DNA of 64,000 nt, from assembly GCF_900111095.1 (NCBI RefSeq), contig NZ_FOGB01000007.1, positions 150,883 to 214,882 of the forward strand, given 5' to 3'. The notes under the pieces are model-generated. The model ran no database searches. It saw only the letters and a program-made list of their open reading frames with translations, and was not told the origin of the DNA. The position numbers were made by a program, and so were the translations under genes. The DNA is from Amphritea atlantica. Its GTDB lineage: Bacteria > Pseudomonadota > Gammaproteobacteria > Pseudomonadales > Balneatricaceae. Positions 18,036 to 26,811 of this stretch are shown one piece after another (the stretch's first letter is position 1; each line of letters begins with the position of its first letter).

Positions 18036-19277
18036 TTAACCCATTGCAGCAGCCTGCCCTGCCCTCAGTCGTTTTACCGGACGCTCATCGATAAAGATAT
18101 GAATCACCGCCGTTAGCAAGGCGATCGCGGCAGCCGCCCACCAGACACTGCTGTAACTACCTGTCTGATCAAACATATAGCCACCAACCCAGACCCCAAC
18201 GAATGAACCTAGCTGGTGATTAAGAAAAACAATGCCATAGAGCGTCCCCATATGACGCAGACCAAACATCTGCGCCACCAGGCCAGAGGTGGCTGGCACG
18301 GTAGCCAGCCAGAGAAACCCGGTGGCAATGGAAAACAGGTATACCGTTGTCGTGCTGATTGGCAGCAGCATAAACAGAGCGATGACCACCGCACGCAGCC
18401 CGTAGATTATTCCAAGCAGCTTTTTCTTTGAGTAGCGTCCGGACCAGGAACCAAACAGCAGACAGCCAAATATGTTAAACAGACCGATCAGCGAAAGGCT
18501 GGTAACAGCGACCGTAGAATCAAACCCCTGATCGGAAAGAAATGAGGGCATATGCACGGTGATAAAGGCCAGTTGAAAACCACAGACAAAAAAGCCAGCG
18601 ATCAGTAGCCAGTAATGCAGATGGCTTCCGGCTTCCTGCAGCGCCTCTTTCAGCGGTTGAGGTGAAATTTCTTCAGCCGTTGTTTCTGCTTCATTTACAT
18701 GGCGAAAGGTTGTGGCCAGAATGATCATCATCAGCGCCCCGCCACTCATCAGTAAAAGTGCAGTCTGCCAGCCATAGAGACTAATAAACGCCTGAGCCAC
18801 CGGAATCACCATCAACTGTCCTGCAGAACCGGCAGCGGTTCCCAGGCCCAGAGCGAAAGCACATTTTTCCGGTGCGACCATCCTTGCCAGCGCCGGCAGA
18901 ATAACGCCGAATCCGGTTCCCGCAATACCCATTCCGATCAGAATACCGGCACCGGTGTGCAGACTCCAGACGCTGTCAGTGGTTGCGGTGATATAGATAC
19001 CCAGGGCATAGAGCAAGGCTCCGATAACCAGTGTCCTGAAGGTTCCAAAACGGTCGGCAAATGCTCCGGTAAACGGCTGAAACAAGCCCCAGCAGAGATT
19101 TTGCAGCGCCAGCGAGAAAGCAAATACTTCCCGGCCATAACCAAACTCGGCGGAAATGGGTGCCATAAAAAAACCCATAGAGGAGCGCAGACCAAAATTG
19201 ATCGCCAGGATCAGGCAGGACGCAACGACAAACAGGCTGAGAAGCTTTACATGGCCGGCATTGGTAGCAGTAGGCAT
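18036..19277 (-). CDS. Major facilitator superfamily transporter
   Basis: 413 residues with twelve hydrophobic segments. The cytoplasmic loop-2 motif appears as GAFADRFGTFRT (about residues 71-82), and the halves are joined by a charged loop (about 193-212). The monocarboxylate/oxalate-formate-type pattern (GxGFGVILPALARMVAPEK) suggests an organic anion substrate, but this is weak. It is monocistronic, convergent with the carbonic anhydrase gene. The start has no strong ribosome site. Confidence 0.8.
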   Translation of the reverse strand: MPTATNAGHVKLLSLFVVASCLILAINFGLRSSMGFFMAPISAEFGYGREVFAFSLALQNLCWGLFQPFTGAFADRFGTFRTLVIGALLYALGIYITATTDSVWSLHTGAGILIGMGIAGTGFGVILPALARMVAPEKCAFALGLGTAAGSAGQLMVIPVAQAFISLYGWQTALLLMSGGALMMIILATTFRHVNEAETTAEEISPQPLKEALQEAGSHLHYWLLIAGFFVCGFQLAFITVHMPSFLSDQGFDSTVAVTSLSLIGLFNIFGCLLFGSWSGRYSKKKLLGIIYGLRAVVIALFMLLPISTTTVYLFSIATGFLWLATVPATSGLVAQMFGLRHMGTLYGIVFLNHQLGSFVGVWVGGYMFDQTGSYSSVWWAAAAIALLTAVIHIFIDERPVKRLRAGQAAAMG

Positions 19278-19425
19278 AAGATATATTTCGGCTTGGGTTT
19301 AGGGAGGCCGGGAGGCGGTGAGTTAGGACGATTATATAAACAGAGAATCATCAGTGACAGATACAGATTGCGTTCAAAACAGTGTAAAACTGATGGCCAG
19401 TTATCTGCTGTAAACCCGATGCAGT

Positions 19426-19458
19426 AAAAATCCCCTCACCGACTCAAATAAGGGGATT
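19426..19458 (-). terminator. Rho-independent terminator of the dienelactone hydrolase gene
   Basis: On the minus strand AATCCCCT pairs with AGGGGATT across a 14-nt loop and is followed by a T run. It starts a few bases past the stop codon at 19465. Confidence 0.7.
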
Positions 19459-19464
19459 ATGTTT

Positions 19465-20376
19465 TTAACTCAGATACTGCTTGAAAAACTCCAGTGTCCG
19501 GCTCCAGGCAAGCTCGGCACTATTTTCATCATAACGGGCTGTCGAATCATTATGGAAACCGTGGTTTACATTTGGGTAGATGTAGGCGGTATAGTCTATC
19601 TTTGCCGCTTTCAATGCCGCCTCGTACTCGGGCCAGTAACCATTCACACGGGTATCCAGCCCGGCAAAATGTAGCTGCATTACCGCTTTTATATCAGCCA
19701 CCGGGCTTTGCGGTGGCGTGCCATAATATGGTACAGCAGCATCGACACTCTCCGGCAACATCGCTGCCAGTTGGTTGGTCAGATAGCCGCCAAAACAGAA
19801 ACCGACGACTCCCAGTTTATCGGTTGTCAGCTCGTGTGCGGTTAACATCCGTGCGGCGCCCGCAAAGTCTCCCTCTATTTTGTTACGCACCAGGGTTTTC
19901 TGCATCGCCCGGCCTTCATCATCGTTACCGGGATATCCTCCCAGGGGATACAGTGCGTCGGGCGCAAACGCGACGAAACCTGCTTTTGCCAGCCGTCGGG
20001 CGACATCTTCAATGTACGGATTCAGGCCTCGGTTTTCATGGGCTACCAACACAGCGGCGGCAGGTTTATCACTGCTGACGCCCGTTGGTACGACCAGATA
20101 TCCCCGCCCTTTTCCATGGCCTTCAGGCGCATCAAATTCAAGATAGCGGGCGTTAATATCCGGGTCGTTGAAGGAAACCTGTTCAGCCAGCGCGTAGTCG
20201 GGGATTAATACTCCGGAAATCGTGCTCAGAGTAAGTCCGGCAATTCCCAGTGTAGCGAGACGTGCCATGAAGGTGCGTCGATCAATATCACCATGGGCAT
20301 ATTCGTCGTACCAGTCAAAGGCTTCCTGAGGAATTGTAATATTGGCGCGAGCGTCTTCACCGTTGCGGTTATTCAT
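19465..20376 (-). CDS. Exported dienelactone hydrolase family enzyme
   Basis: 303 residues, start preceded by AGGAGG. An N-terminal segment (DRRTFMARLATLG, then a hydrophobic stretch to about residue 65) resembles a twin-arginine signal, so the enzyme is probably exported. The alpha/beta-hydrolase core has the nucleophile elbow GFCFGG (Cys, as in dienelactone hydrolases), an Asp in GLDTRV and His in VNHGFHND, completing a Cys-Asp-His triad. The natural substrate of this exported subgroup is unknown. A four-copy 13-bp repeat lies upstream. Confidence 0.85.
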   Translation of the reverse strand: MNNRNGEDARANITIPQEAFDWYDEYAHGDIDRRTFMARLATLGIAGLTLSTISGVLIPDYALAEQVSFNDPDINARYLEFDAPEGHGKGRGYLVVPTGVSSDKPAAAVLVAHENRGLNPYIEDVARRLAKAGFVAFAPDALYPLGGYPGNDDEGRAMQKTLVRNKIEGDFAGAARMLTAHELTTDKLGVVGFCFGGYLTNQLAAMLPESVDAAVPYYGTPPQSPVADIKAVMQLHFAGLDTRVNGYWPEYEAALKAAKIDYTAYIYPNVNHGFHNDSTARYDENSAELAWSRTLEFFKQYLS

Positions 20377-20473
20377 GTGGCCTCCTGATAGTGTTGCGAC
20401 CTGCTCTTCTGGTATTGGGTCTTTCTTAACGAATCCAGATGTGTCTAGACAATATAGCCTATGCAGACAGAAA

Positions 20474-20525
20474 CAGAACTTACAAGCAGAACTTACAAAC
20501 AGAACCTATAAACAGAGCTTACAGG
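20474..20525. repeat. Four tandem 13-bp repeats
   Basis: Copies at 20474-20486, 20487-20499, 20500-20512 and 20513-20525 follow the pattern CAGAACTTACAAR. The second differs from the first by one base, the third and fourth by a few. The array sits between the EamA stop (20534) and the hydrolase start (20376), both on the minus strand, so it is non-coding and lies in the hydrolase promoter region. Confidence 0.8.
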
Positions 20526-20533
20526 TAGTACCT

Positions 20534-21448
20534 TCAGGGTTTATTAACGTTTTCAATGCACTCAGCGGTATCCCGCTTTATTCGACGGCTATAGAGAATG
20601 TAGATACCGCTGATAACAATCACTAAGGTGCCTGACAGCGTCATCAGGTCGGGTTGTTCGTCAAATATCACTATCCCCAGAATCAGAGCAAAGATGACCC
20701 GCGAATAGCGAAAGGGTGCAACGACGGAGATTGAGCCGGAACGCATGGCGATGGTCAGTGCATTGTAGGCGATAACGCCAAACAGGATCGCTGCGGCTAT
20801 CTGTACCGCCGAGGAGGAATCGATAGCAAAGGTTTTATTTTCGATAAATGACAGGCAGCCGCCTGACGCTATCAGCACCAGAAATCCATAGAAACCCAAT
20901 TGATAATTGGATAGTTTGGGGGATGCAGCCCGGGTGGCCAGGTCGCGACCGGCGAAGCCCAGTGTGCTGGCCACGGCAAACAGAGAAGCGGGATTAAAGT
21001 CCCCCGGACCGGGCCGGACAATCATCAGCACTCCGATAAAGCCGGCAAAGATCGCCAGCCAGTGCGATGCAGAGATCTTTTCATTCATGTAAACCGCCGC
21101 CCCCAGCACTACCACCAGGGGGGTTGCCTGAAGTATTGCCGAAGCACTGGAAAGCGGCATTAAGATAATCGCCAGAGCAAAAAATGAGCGACCGATAATC
21201 TCGCAGATCACCCGAACCAGCATCGCCTTGCTGAGGATATCCGGCGGTACGGTTGACTCGCCTCTGGACTTCATCAGACAGAGGAATGTCAAAGCGCCAC
21301 CAACACCAAACGCAAGCACCGCATACCCGAGTGGCACAACGGCAACGGCGCTTTTAATAAACATATCTTCCAGGGAAAATGCTGCCATCGCCAGAAGCAT
21401 AAAGAAGCACCCTTTCATGTTGTCAGTGGCCTGCGAACTGTTTTTCAT
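20534..21448 (-). CDS. EamA/DMT-family permease
   Basis: 304 residues from the ATG at 21448. Ten hydrophobic helices in two five-helix EamA repeats; the first half contains the usual ALAIILMPLSSASAI and GAAVYMNEKIS, the second FRYSRVIFALILGIVIFDEQP. The family exports small metabolites such as amino acids; the substrate is unknown. It has no operon partner. A second, more distant EamA gene lies at 60124-61008. Confidence 0.85.
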   Translation of the reverse strand: MKNSSQATDNMKGCFFMLLAMAAFSLEDMFIKSAVAVVPLGYAVLAFGVGGALTFLCLMKSRGESTVPPDILSKAMLVRVICEIIGRSFFALAIILMPLSSASAILQATPLVVVLGAAVYMNEKISASHWLAIFAGFIGVLMIVRPGPGDFNPASLFAVASTLGFAGRDLATRAASPKLSNYQLGFYGFLVLIASGGCLSFIENKTFAIDSSSAVQIAAAILFGVIAYNALTIAMRSGSISVVAPFRYSRVIFALILGIVIFDEQPDLMTLSGTLVIVISGIYILYSRRIKRDTAECIENVNKP

Positions 21449-21748
21449 CAAGTGTGATTACCTGGCATTGCGATTGTTATCTATGAGAGTATCGGAGAGG
21501 AAAAAGCCTGCATGGGGAGACCTGTCGCCACTGATATTTTATCATCAAAGATTAAATTAATGGCGCGTCATGATATAGGGGTAAATAAATAAAGTACGAT
21601 AGAGACAGAGCGCTGTTGCTGCCGAGTTTAGTTGCAGTGTTTAGCCGCATATTTACGCAAATTTTACGTCCCGATGCTGTTTTCACAATCGAATATTTAC
21701 AGCAGTTCAGCGGATAATTAAGGTATGGATTCTTGAGGTAGCACTGCA

Positions 21749-23200
21749 ATGATTAAGCTCTTTCGCCCTGTTCTGTATGTTTGCGGGGTATTATCATTGA
21801 TAATGGCAGCGCTGATGCTGATACCGGCAGGCTATGCCTTTTTCATCAGCCATGATCCGGAAATGATCCCTTTTCTTCTCTCTGCCGGGCTCAGTATTAT
21901 GCTCGGCATTGTTCTGATTCTGCTGTTCAGGTCTTCATCCTTTACCCTGACATCACGCCAACTCTACCTGCTGACCAGCTCTAGCTGGATGCTGCTGTCG
22001 TTTCTTGGCGCGCTGCCCCTGATGCTCTGCCATCACCCGCTTTCACTCTCTGATGCGGTGTTTGAGTCGGTCTCCGGTATTACCACTACCGGCTCTACGG
22101 TGTTGAGTGGCTTGCAAGACCTCCCACCCAGCCTGCTGTTGTGGCGCTCGCTGCTGCAATGGGTGGGTGGTCTGGGGGTGATCGGCATGGCGGTGACCAT
22201 TCTCCCCTTTCTGCGTATCGGTGGTATGCGTCTGTTCCAGACTGAGTCATCGGACTGGGCGGAAAAGTCCCTGCCCCGCTTTCATGAGCTGGCCAGAACG
22301 CTGCTGTTCAGTTATCTGCTGATTACCACCCTCTGTGCGGTGAGTTACTGGATTGCCGGGATGAACTCCTTTGATGCGATCAACCACGCGTTCACCACTG
22401 TGTCGACCGGCGGCTATGCCACCGATGATCGTTCCATGGGACGATTTGGCCCGATGATTCTCTGGGTTTCAGTCTTCTTTATGCTACTGGGTGGCCTGCC
22501 ATTCACGCTGTTTATCCGTTTTCTGGTTAACCCCTCCTTCAAAAGCTTGTCGGATCAGCAGGTAAAGGGGTTTTTAATGATTGTCGCCGGGCTGGTTGCA
22601 ATTCTGACGGCGCAACTGATGATTACCGACACGATGCCGTTTTTTGAAGCGCTGACACACACGGCATTCAATGTCACATCGGTGATCACCACCACCGGTT
22701 ATGCATCATCTGATTACACTCTCTGGGGGGAGTTTAGTATCGCTCTGTTTTTTATCGTGACCTTTATCGGCGGCTGTTCGGGTTCCACTGCAGGGGGGAT
22801 GAAAATCTTCCGCTTTCAGCTGTCGTTTTCATTTCTGGGGGATCAGTTCCGCAAGCTGGTTCACCCCCGCGGCGTATTTGCCATCCATTACAATGGCAAG
22901 CTGGTGCATGACGATATTATCTTTTCGGCGGTGGCGTTCTCCTTTATGTTCTTTCTGGCGTTGGCCATTACCACCCTGCTACTGACCGCTATCGGCATCG
23001 ATTTTGTTACCAGCTTTACCGGAGCGGCCACCGCTCTGACCAATGTTGGCCCGGGTCTGGGAGATATTATCGGCCCGGCGGGCAGCTTTGAGCCCCTTCC
23101 CGATCTGGGTAAATGGATACTCTCTTTTGCGATGATTCTGGGGCGTTTGGAGTTGCTGACTGTTATAGTGTTATTCTCACCGGTTTTCTGGAAAGGATAA
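21749..23200 (+). CDS. trkH: TrkH/KtrB-family potassium uptake channel subunit
   Basis: 483 residues, GAGGT before the start. The four pore loops of the superfamily are visible, each with the filter glycine: SGITTTGST, VSTGGYA, TTTGYAS and ALTNVGPG. A TrkH-type subunit conducts K+ and is normally gated by the soluble NAD(P)-binding TrkA, for which no gene is present here. It is followed after 7 bp by a KdpD-like kinase and then a KdpE-like regulator, which implies turgor or K+-responsive control of this transporter. Confidence 0.88.
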   Translation: MIKLFRPVLYVCGVLSLIMAALMLIPAGYAFFISHDPEMIPFLLSAGLSIMLGIVLILLFRSSSFTLTSRQLYLLTSSSWMLLSFLGALPLMLCHHPLSLSDAVFESVSGITTTGSTVLSGLQDLPPSLLLWRSLLQWVGGLGVIGMAVTILPFLRIGGMRLFQTESSDWAEKSLPRFHELARTLLFSYLLITTLCAVSYWIAGMNSFDAINHAFTTVSTGGYATDDRSMGRFGPMILWVSVFFMLLGGLPFTLFIRFLVNPSFKSLSDQQVKGFLMIVAGLVAILTAQLMITDTMPFFEALTHTAFNVTSVITTTGYASSDYTLWGEFSIALFFIVTFIGGCSGSTAGGMKIFRFQLSFSFLGDQFRKLVHPRGVFAIHYNGKLVHDDIIFSAVAFSFMFFLALAITTLLLTAIGIDFVTSFTGAATALTNVGPGLGDIIGPAGSFEPLPDLGKWILSFAMILGRLELLTVIVLFSPVFWKG

Positions 23201-23207
23201 CTAAATC

Positions 23208-24710
23208 ATGGGATTACCCAATATTCGAGAACGCTGCCTAGTCTGGACCATGCCCTGGTTAGCGCCGCTGATCGCGACCCTGATCTCCTGGGTATTATCC
23301 CCTGTATTGCCGAAAGCAAACTACGCCATGATCTACCTGGCCGGAGTATTGTTAACGGCGGTGACAACCCGGGTAAAACCGGCTCTGGTTTGCGCCGTAT
23401 TGAGTTTTCTCACCTACAACTTCTTTCATACGGAGCCCCATTTCACCTTTTTTATGGTGCATCAGGAGGATATTCTCACGGTGACCCTGCTGATATTTGT
23501 GGCAGTGGTGACCGGACACCTCGCGGCACGGTTGCGGGAAAAAGTGATCGCTCTGGAAGACAGCAGTCGCTGGAATCAGCAGCAGATGCTGCTGGCACAG
23601 GAGCTGGCTGGCTGCGTTAACGGGCCTTCAGTAATGAAAACCCTGGCCCAACATCTGACTCAGTGCTTCAGTTTCACAACCCAGACGTACTATCCGGGCA
23701 GTGATGAGCTGGCGTCGCTGACCGCTAAATATGGGCTGAGCTCTCCGCATATCACCAGCGCGGCCACCGAGGTTATTTTCAAAGAGGATAAAGCCCGGGT
23801 GCTGGTGGCTTTTAATAGTCATCGTGGCTGTATGGGGTTATTGAAAATTGAATCAGATGCGCCGCTGACCTCCTTGCAGCGCTCTGGTCTGGATGGTTTT
23901 ATCGGACTTGCACGGCTGGCCTGGAGCCGCGTCGTGCTGAGTGAAACCCTGCAGCAGGAGATCACTGTCAAAGAGCGGGAACAGCTCCGCTCCGCACTGC
24001 TCTCTTCTATATCCCATGATCTTCGGACTCCGCTGGCAACGATGATCGGTTCTGTCTCCAGTCTGATAGAGCTGCGGGACGCGTTGGATCAGGCACAGCA
24101 GGATGAACTGCTACAGAATACTCTCAGTGAGGCTCAGCGACTAAATCGCTATATCCAGAAATTGCTGGATATGACCCGGCTGGGGCATGGCGAACTGACT
24201 CTGGATCGCGACTGGGTGGGGCTTGATGATATTCTCAGCGTGGTTATCAAACGCAGTAAGCCTCTGTTGCAGGACGTCACGGTGGATATTAGCCTGCCCC
24301 CCGAGATGCCACTTCTCTATGTGCATCCGGCGCTGATTGAGCAGGCACTGTTCAATGTGCTGGAAAATGCGATCCGTTTTGCGCCTCCGGGTACGGCGAT
24401 CACTGTCAGTGCATTCACTGCGGAGACTCAGCTGCATATCGATATTCACGATGAGGGGCCCGGAATACCACCTGAATCCTGGGACAGTATCTTTGATATG
24501 TTTTTTACCATGGCTCACGGCGACCAGTATCCCGCTGGCACAGGGCTGGGGCTGGCGATATGTCAGGGCATTCTGGGCGCTCACGGAGGCAGTGCTTCGG
24601 TGTTTGAAAGCGATTCCACTTCGGGCACCACGCTGCGACTGTCCCTGCCCCTTCCTGAAACTCAATTATCCTCAAAGAGCGACGATGATGACACGTATAC
24701 TGGTGATTGA
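23208..24710 (+). CDS. Short KdpD-like sensor histidine kinase (DUF4118)
   Basis: 500 residues. It begins directly with the four-helix DUF4118 membrane domain (about 12-105), then a GAF-like linker (about 120-245), HisKA with SISHDLRTPLA and an intact HATPase (N box LFNVLENA, G1 DEGPG, G2 GTGLGLA). The N-terminal KdpD and Usp domains of E. coli KdpD (894 residues), which sense K+ and nucleotides, are absent. The stop lies inside the next gene by 26 bp, so kinase and regulator are translationally coupled. Likely signal is envelope or ionic stress related to K+. Confidence 0.85.
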   Translation: MGLPNIRERCLVWTMPWLAPLIATLISWVLSPVLPKANYAMIYLAGVLLTAVTTRVKPALVCAVLSFLTYNFFHTEPHFTFFMVHQEDILTVTLLIFVAVVTGHLAARLREKVIALEDSSRWNQQQMLLAQELAGCVNGPSVMKTLAQHLTQCFSFTTQTYYPGSDELASLTAKYGLSSPHITSAATEVIFKEDKARVLVAFNSHRGCMGLLKIESDAPLTSLQRSGLDGFIGLARLAWSRVVLSETLQQEITVKEREQLRSALLSSISHDLRTPLATMIGSVSSLIELRDALDQAQQDELLQNTLSEAQRLNRYIQKLLDMTRLGHGELTLDRDWVGLDDILSVVIKRSKPLLQDVTVDISLPPEMPLLYVHPALIEQALFNVLENAIRFAPPGTAITVSAFTAETQLHIDIHDEGPGIPPESWDSIFDMFFTMAHGDQYPAGTGLGLAICQGILGAHGGSASVFESDSTSGTTLRLSLPLPETQLSSKSDDDDTYTGD

Positions 24711-25401
24711 TGACGAACCCCAAATCCGGCGTTTTCTCAATATAAGCCTCAGCTCCCAGGGCTACTCTATTCTGGAAGCGGAGGATGGTGCCAAAGGCCT
24801 CAAGGCCGCAGCACTTGACGCGCCGGATATGATTATTCTCGATCTTGGGCTGCCCGACATGGATGGCCAGGAGGTATTAAAAAGCCTGCGGGACTTCTTT
24901 AAAGGCCCGGTGATCGTGCTCTCGGTGCGCGACAGTGAACGGGAGAAAGTGATGGCTCTCGACAGCGGCTGCAACGATTATGTCGAAAAACCTTTTGGCG
25001 TCAATGAACTGCTGGCTCGCATTCGTGCGGTGTTGCGTACATTTTCCGGTATTGAGGTGCCGCCCACGGGCTATGATGATGGCCGTCTGGTGGTGGATCT
25101 GCTCAATCGCCGGGTTGCCCTGAACGGGGACGATGTGCATCTCTCGAAAAAGGAGTTTGAGCTGTTACAGATGCTGATCAGCTATCCGGGGCGTATTCTC
25201 ACCCAGCAACATCTGTTGCGGGAGATCTGGGGGGCTCACCATACCAAGGACACCCACTACCTGCGTATTTTTATCGGGCGGCTGCGGAGCAAGCTCGAGG
25301 ATGATCCCACCAACCCACATTATATAGAAACCGAAGCGGGTGTTGGTTATCGCTTCATCGGTATTGAAAAGCAGGGAGAGAGATCAGGTCCTGAAAAATA
25401 A
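24685..25401 (+). CDS. KdpE-like OmpR-family response regulator
   Basis: About 238 residues from the ATG at 24685 (ATG at 24688 also possible), with the frame open far upstream inside the kinase gene. Receiver domain with the acidic DDE pocket, phospho-acceptor Asp in ILDLGLPDMDG and Lys in VEKPF; C-terminal winged helix (LSKKEFELLQMLISYPG, GVGYRF) as in KdpE. It is paired with the preceding short KdpD-like kinase. The likely target is the trkH operon itself, because no kdpFABC is present in the window. Confidence 0.88.
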   Translation: MMTRILVIDDEPQIRRFLNISLSSQGYSILEAEDGAKGLKAAALDAPDMIILDLGLPDMDGQEVLKSLRDFFKGPVIVLSVRDSEREKVMALDSGCNDYVEKPFGVNELLARIRAVLRTFSGIEVPPTGYDDGRLVVDLLNRRVALNGDDVHLSKKEFELLQMLISYPGRILTQQHLLREIWGAHHTKDTHYLRIFIGRLRSKLEDDPTNPHYIETEAGVGYRFIGIEKQGERSGPEK

Positions 25402-25494
25402 GCGCAGAAAAATAGGCTCTGAAGGATACGGAGATATAAGGCAGATAGAAATTAAGACGGGTCAATCAAAATCCAAAATCACTGGGAGAGACCG

Positions 25495-25719
25495 ATGAAG
25501 CATAACGCCACCCTGACTGCAGATGAACGGCAGTTGCTGAAAAGGGTTCACCACGGGGATTTTGATAGTGCACCTCTGGTCCCGGTAGTGTTGCAACCGC
25601 TCATCTCCAAAGGCCTGATTGAACCGGTCAGATCGATCATGATGCCCATTATGCCCAGCCGTTATCGGTTTCGTCTTACCTCACTCGGCGAACGGCTTCT
25701 ACAGCAGAAAAAGTGTTAA
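25495..25719 (+). CDS. Small hypothetical protein, possibly winged-helix-like
   Basis: 74 residues with a good ribosome site (GGGAGAG before the ATG). The sequence alternates a helical N-terminus (TADERQLLKRVHHGDF) with LISKGLIEPV and YRFRLTSLGERLL, an arrangement like the recognition helix and wing of small DNA-binding proteins. I do not recognise the family. It lies 93 bp after the KdpE-like gene on the same strand and might be part of that transcript. Confidence 0.55.
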   Translation: MKHNATLTADERQLLKRVHHGDFDSAPLVPVVLQPLISKGLIEPVRSIMMPIMPSRYRFRLTSLGERLLQQKKC

Positions 25720-26366
25720 AAATTATAAACACGCCAGGTACCGGGCTCCCCCATTCAAACCTTAGAGAATCCTTTTGAGATCTCCTGCGATGCTTAACCG
25801 ATTAACAAAATAAAATAAATATTCAATTTAAAAACAAAACATTACAGAATAATCCTATATTCTAAATTAACTTTTAATAGCTTTTGTTTATTGGGATTCC
25901 AGAGGTATATTCCGAGTCTACCTCTCTTCTGCACCTCCTCCTGCTACCCCTCTTTCAGTTTGCAGAAAAGTGCAGTCATCAGCCAGATAGACCCCATCAG
26001 AGAAACAAAATCCCCCCTGAAATCCTCTGCTCTGCCCCCCCCATAAACTGCAATATCCTTCAGGAATAAAGAGTGATATCGAGATCTGCCAAAGCGCTTC
26101 AGGCTTATGAGTTTCAGCCAGTAGGTGCAGGGACGCGTTACGCCTCTTTTCTGCTTAATGCATCAGAACACTCGCTATGCACTGACAACCCCCTTCGGCT
26201 TTACGAGCAAAACGCGCCACACACAAAAAAACAAAATATGTATTATGTATTAATAATACGGGCTCTGGTGTCTTTTTATTAACGACTTTGCGCATTAACG
26301 ACTTTACTCACTAGTAACAGAATAATAATATACTGTTTAAATATACAGTAAAGTGTTCGTTTTGCT
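25720..26366. other. Long AT-rich intergenic region before umuDC
   Basis: 647 bp without a supported gene. Two 12-bp direct repeats ATTAACGACTTT lie at 26278-26289 and 26294-26305, and a small inverted repeat GTATTAT/ATAATAC at 26240-26259. The LexA box at its right end is annotated separately. Base composition is more AT-rich than the flanks by eye, especially 25800-25890. Confidence 0.5.
26331..26350 (+). promoter_or_regulatory. LexA (SOS) box
   Basis: TACTGTTTAAATATACAGTA is a near-perfect match to the gammaproteobacterial SOS consensus, CTGT-N8-ACAG with AT-rich centre (core 26333-26348). It ends 16 bp before the umuD start, so LexA would cover the promoter. Confidence 0.92.
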
Positions 26367-26804
26367 ATGGCTATTACATTACTGGGGCGCTATCTGCGCC
26401 CCGCTTCATCTGTTGCGTTACCGTTGTTTATGCACTCAGTGACGGCGGGATTCCCTTCGCCAGCGCAGGATTACATTGAAAGAACCCTGGATCTGAATGA
26501 GCTTTGCATTCGCCATCCGGCGGCAACTTACTTTGTGCGTGCCGAGGGCGACTCGATGCAGGGAGCTGGCATATTTTCCGGCGATATTCTGGTGGTGGAT
26601 CGCTCACTGAAAGCGGTGGATGGCGATATTGTGATCGCCTGTGTCAATGGCGAGTTTACAGTGAAAGAGCTACGCACCCGCCCTGCACTGCAGCTGGTGG
26701 CGCACAATCCAGCTTACGCTCCGATCCATTTTGGCCCAGACAGTACGCTGGAGCTGTTTGGTGTAGTAACGACCGTAATCCACTCTGTGCGGCAGCGAGG
26801 CTAG
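26367..26804 (+). CDS. umuD: UmuD-like SOS mutagenesis protein (S24 peptidase)
   Basis: 145 residues. Self-cleavage machinery is intact: cleavage site Ala27-Gly28 (TAGFPSP), nucleophile S63 in EGDSMQ and general base K100 in FTVKEL. Under RecA-ssDNA induction UmuD trims itself and joins UmuC to form the translesion polymerase Pol V. A LexA box lies just upstream and umuC follows after 7 bp. Length agrees with E. coli UmuD (139). Confidence 0.93.
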   Translation: MAITLLGRYLRPASSVALPLFMHSVTAGFPSPAQDYIERTLDLNELCIRHPAATYFVRAEGDSMQGAGIFSGDILVVDRSLKAVDGDIVIACVNGEFTVKELRTRPALQLVAHNPAYAPIHFGPDSTLELFGVVTTVIHSVRQRG

Positions 26805-26811
26805 TTATCCG

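Noticed and set aside
23208-25401. Complete Kdp system
   Set aside because: No kdpFABC and the kinase lacks the KdpD N-terminal domains.
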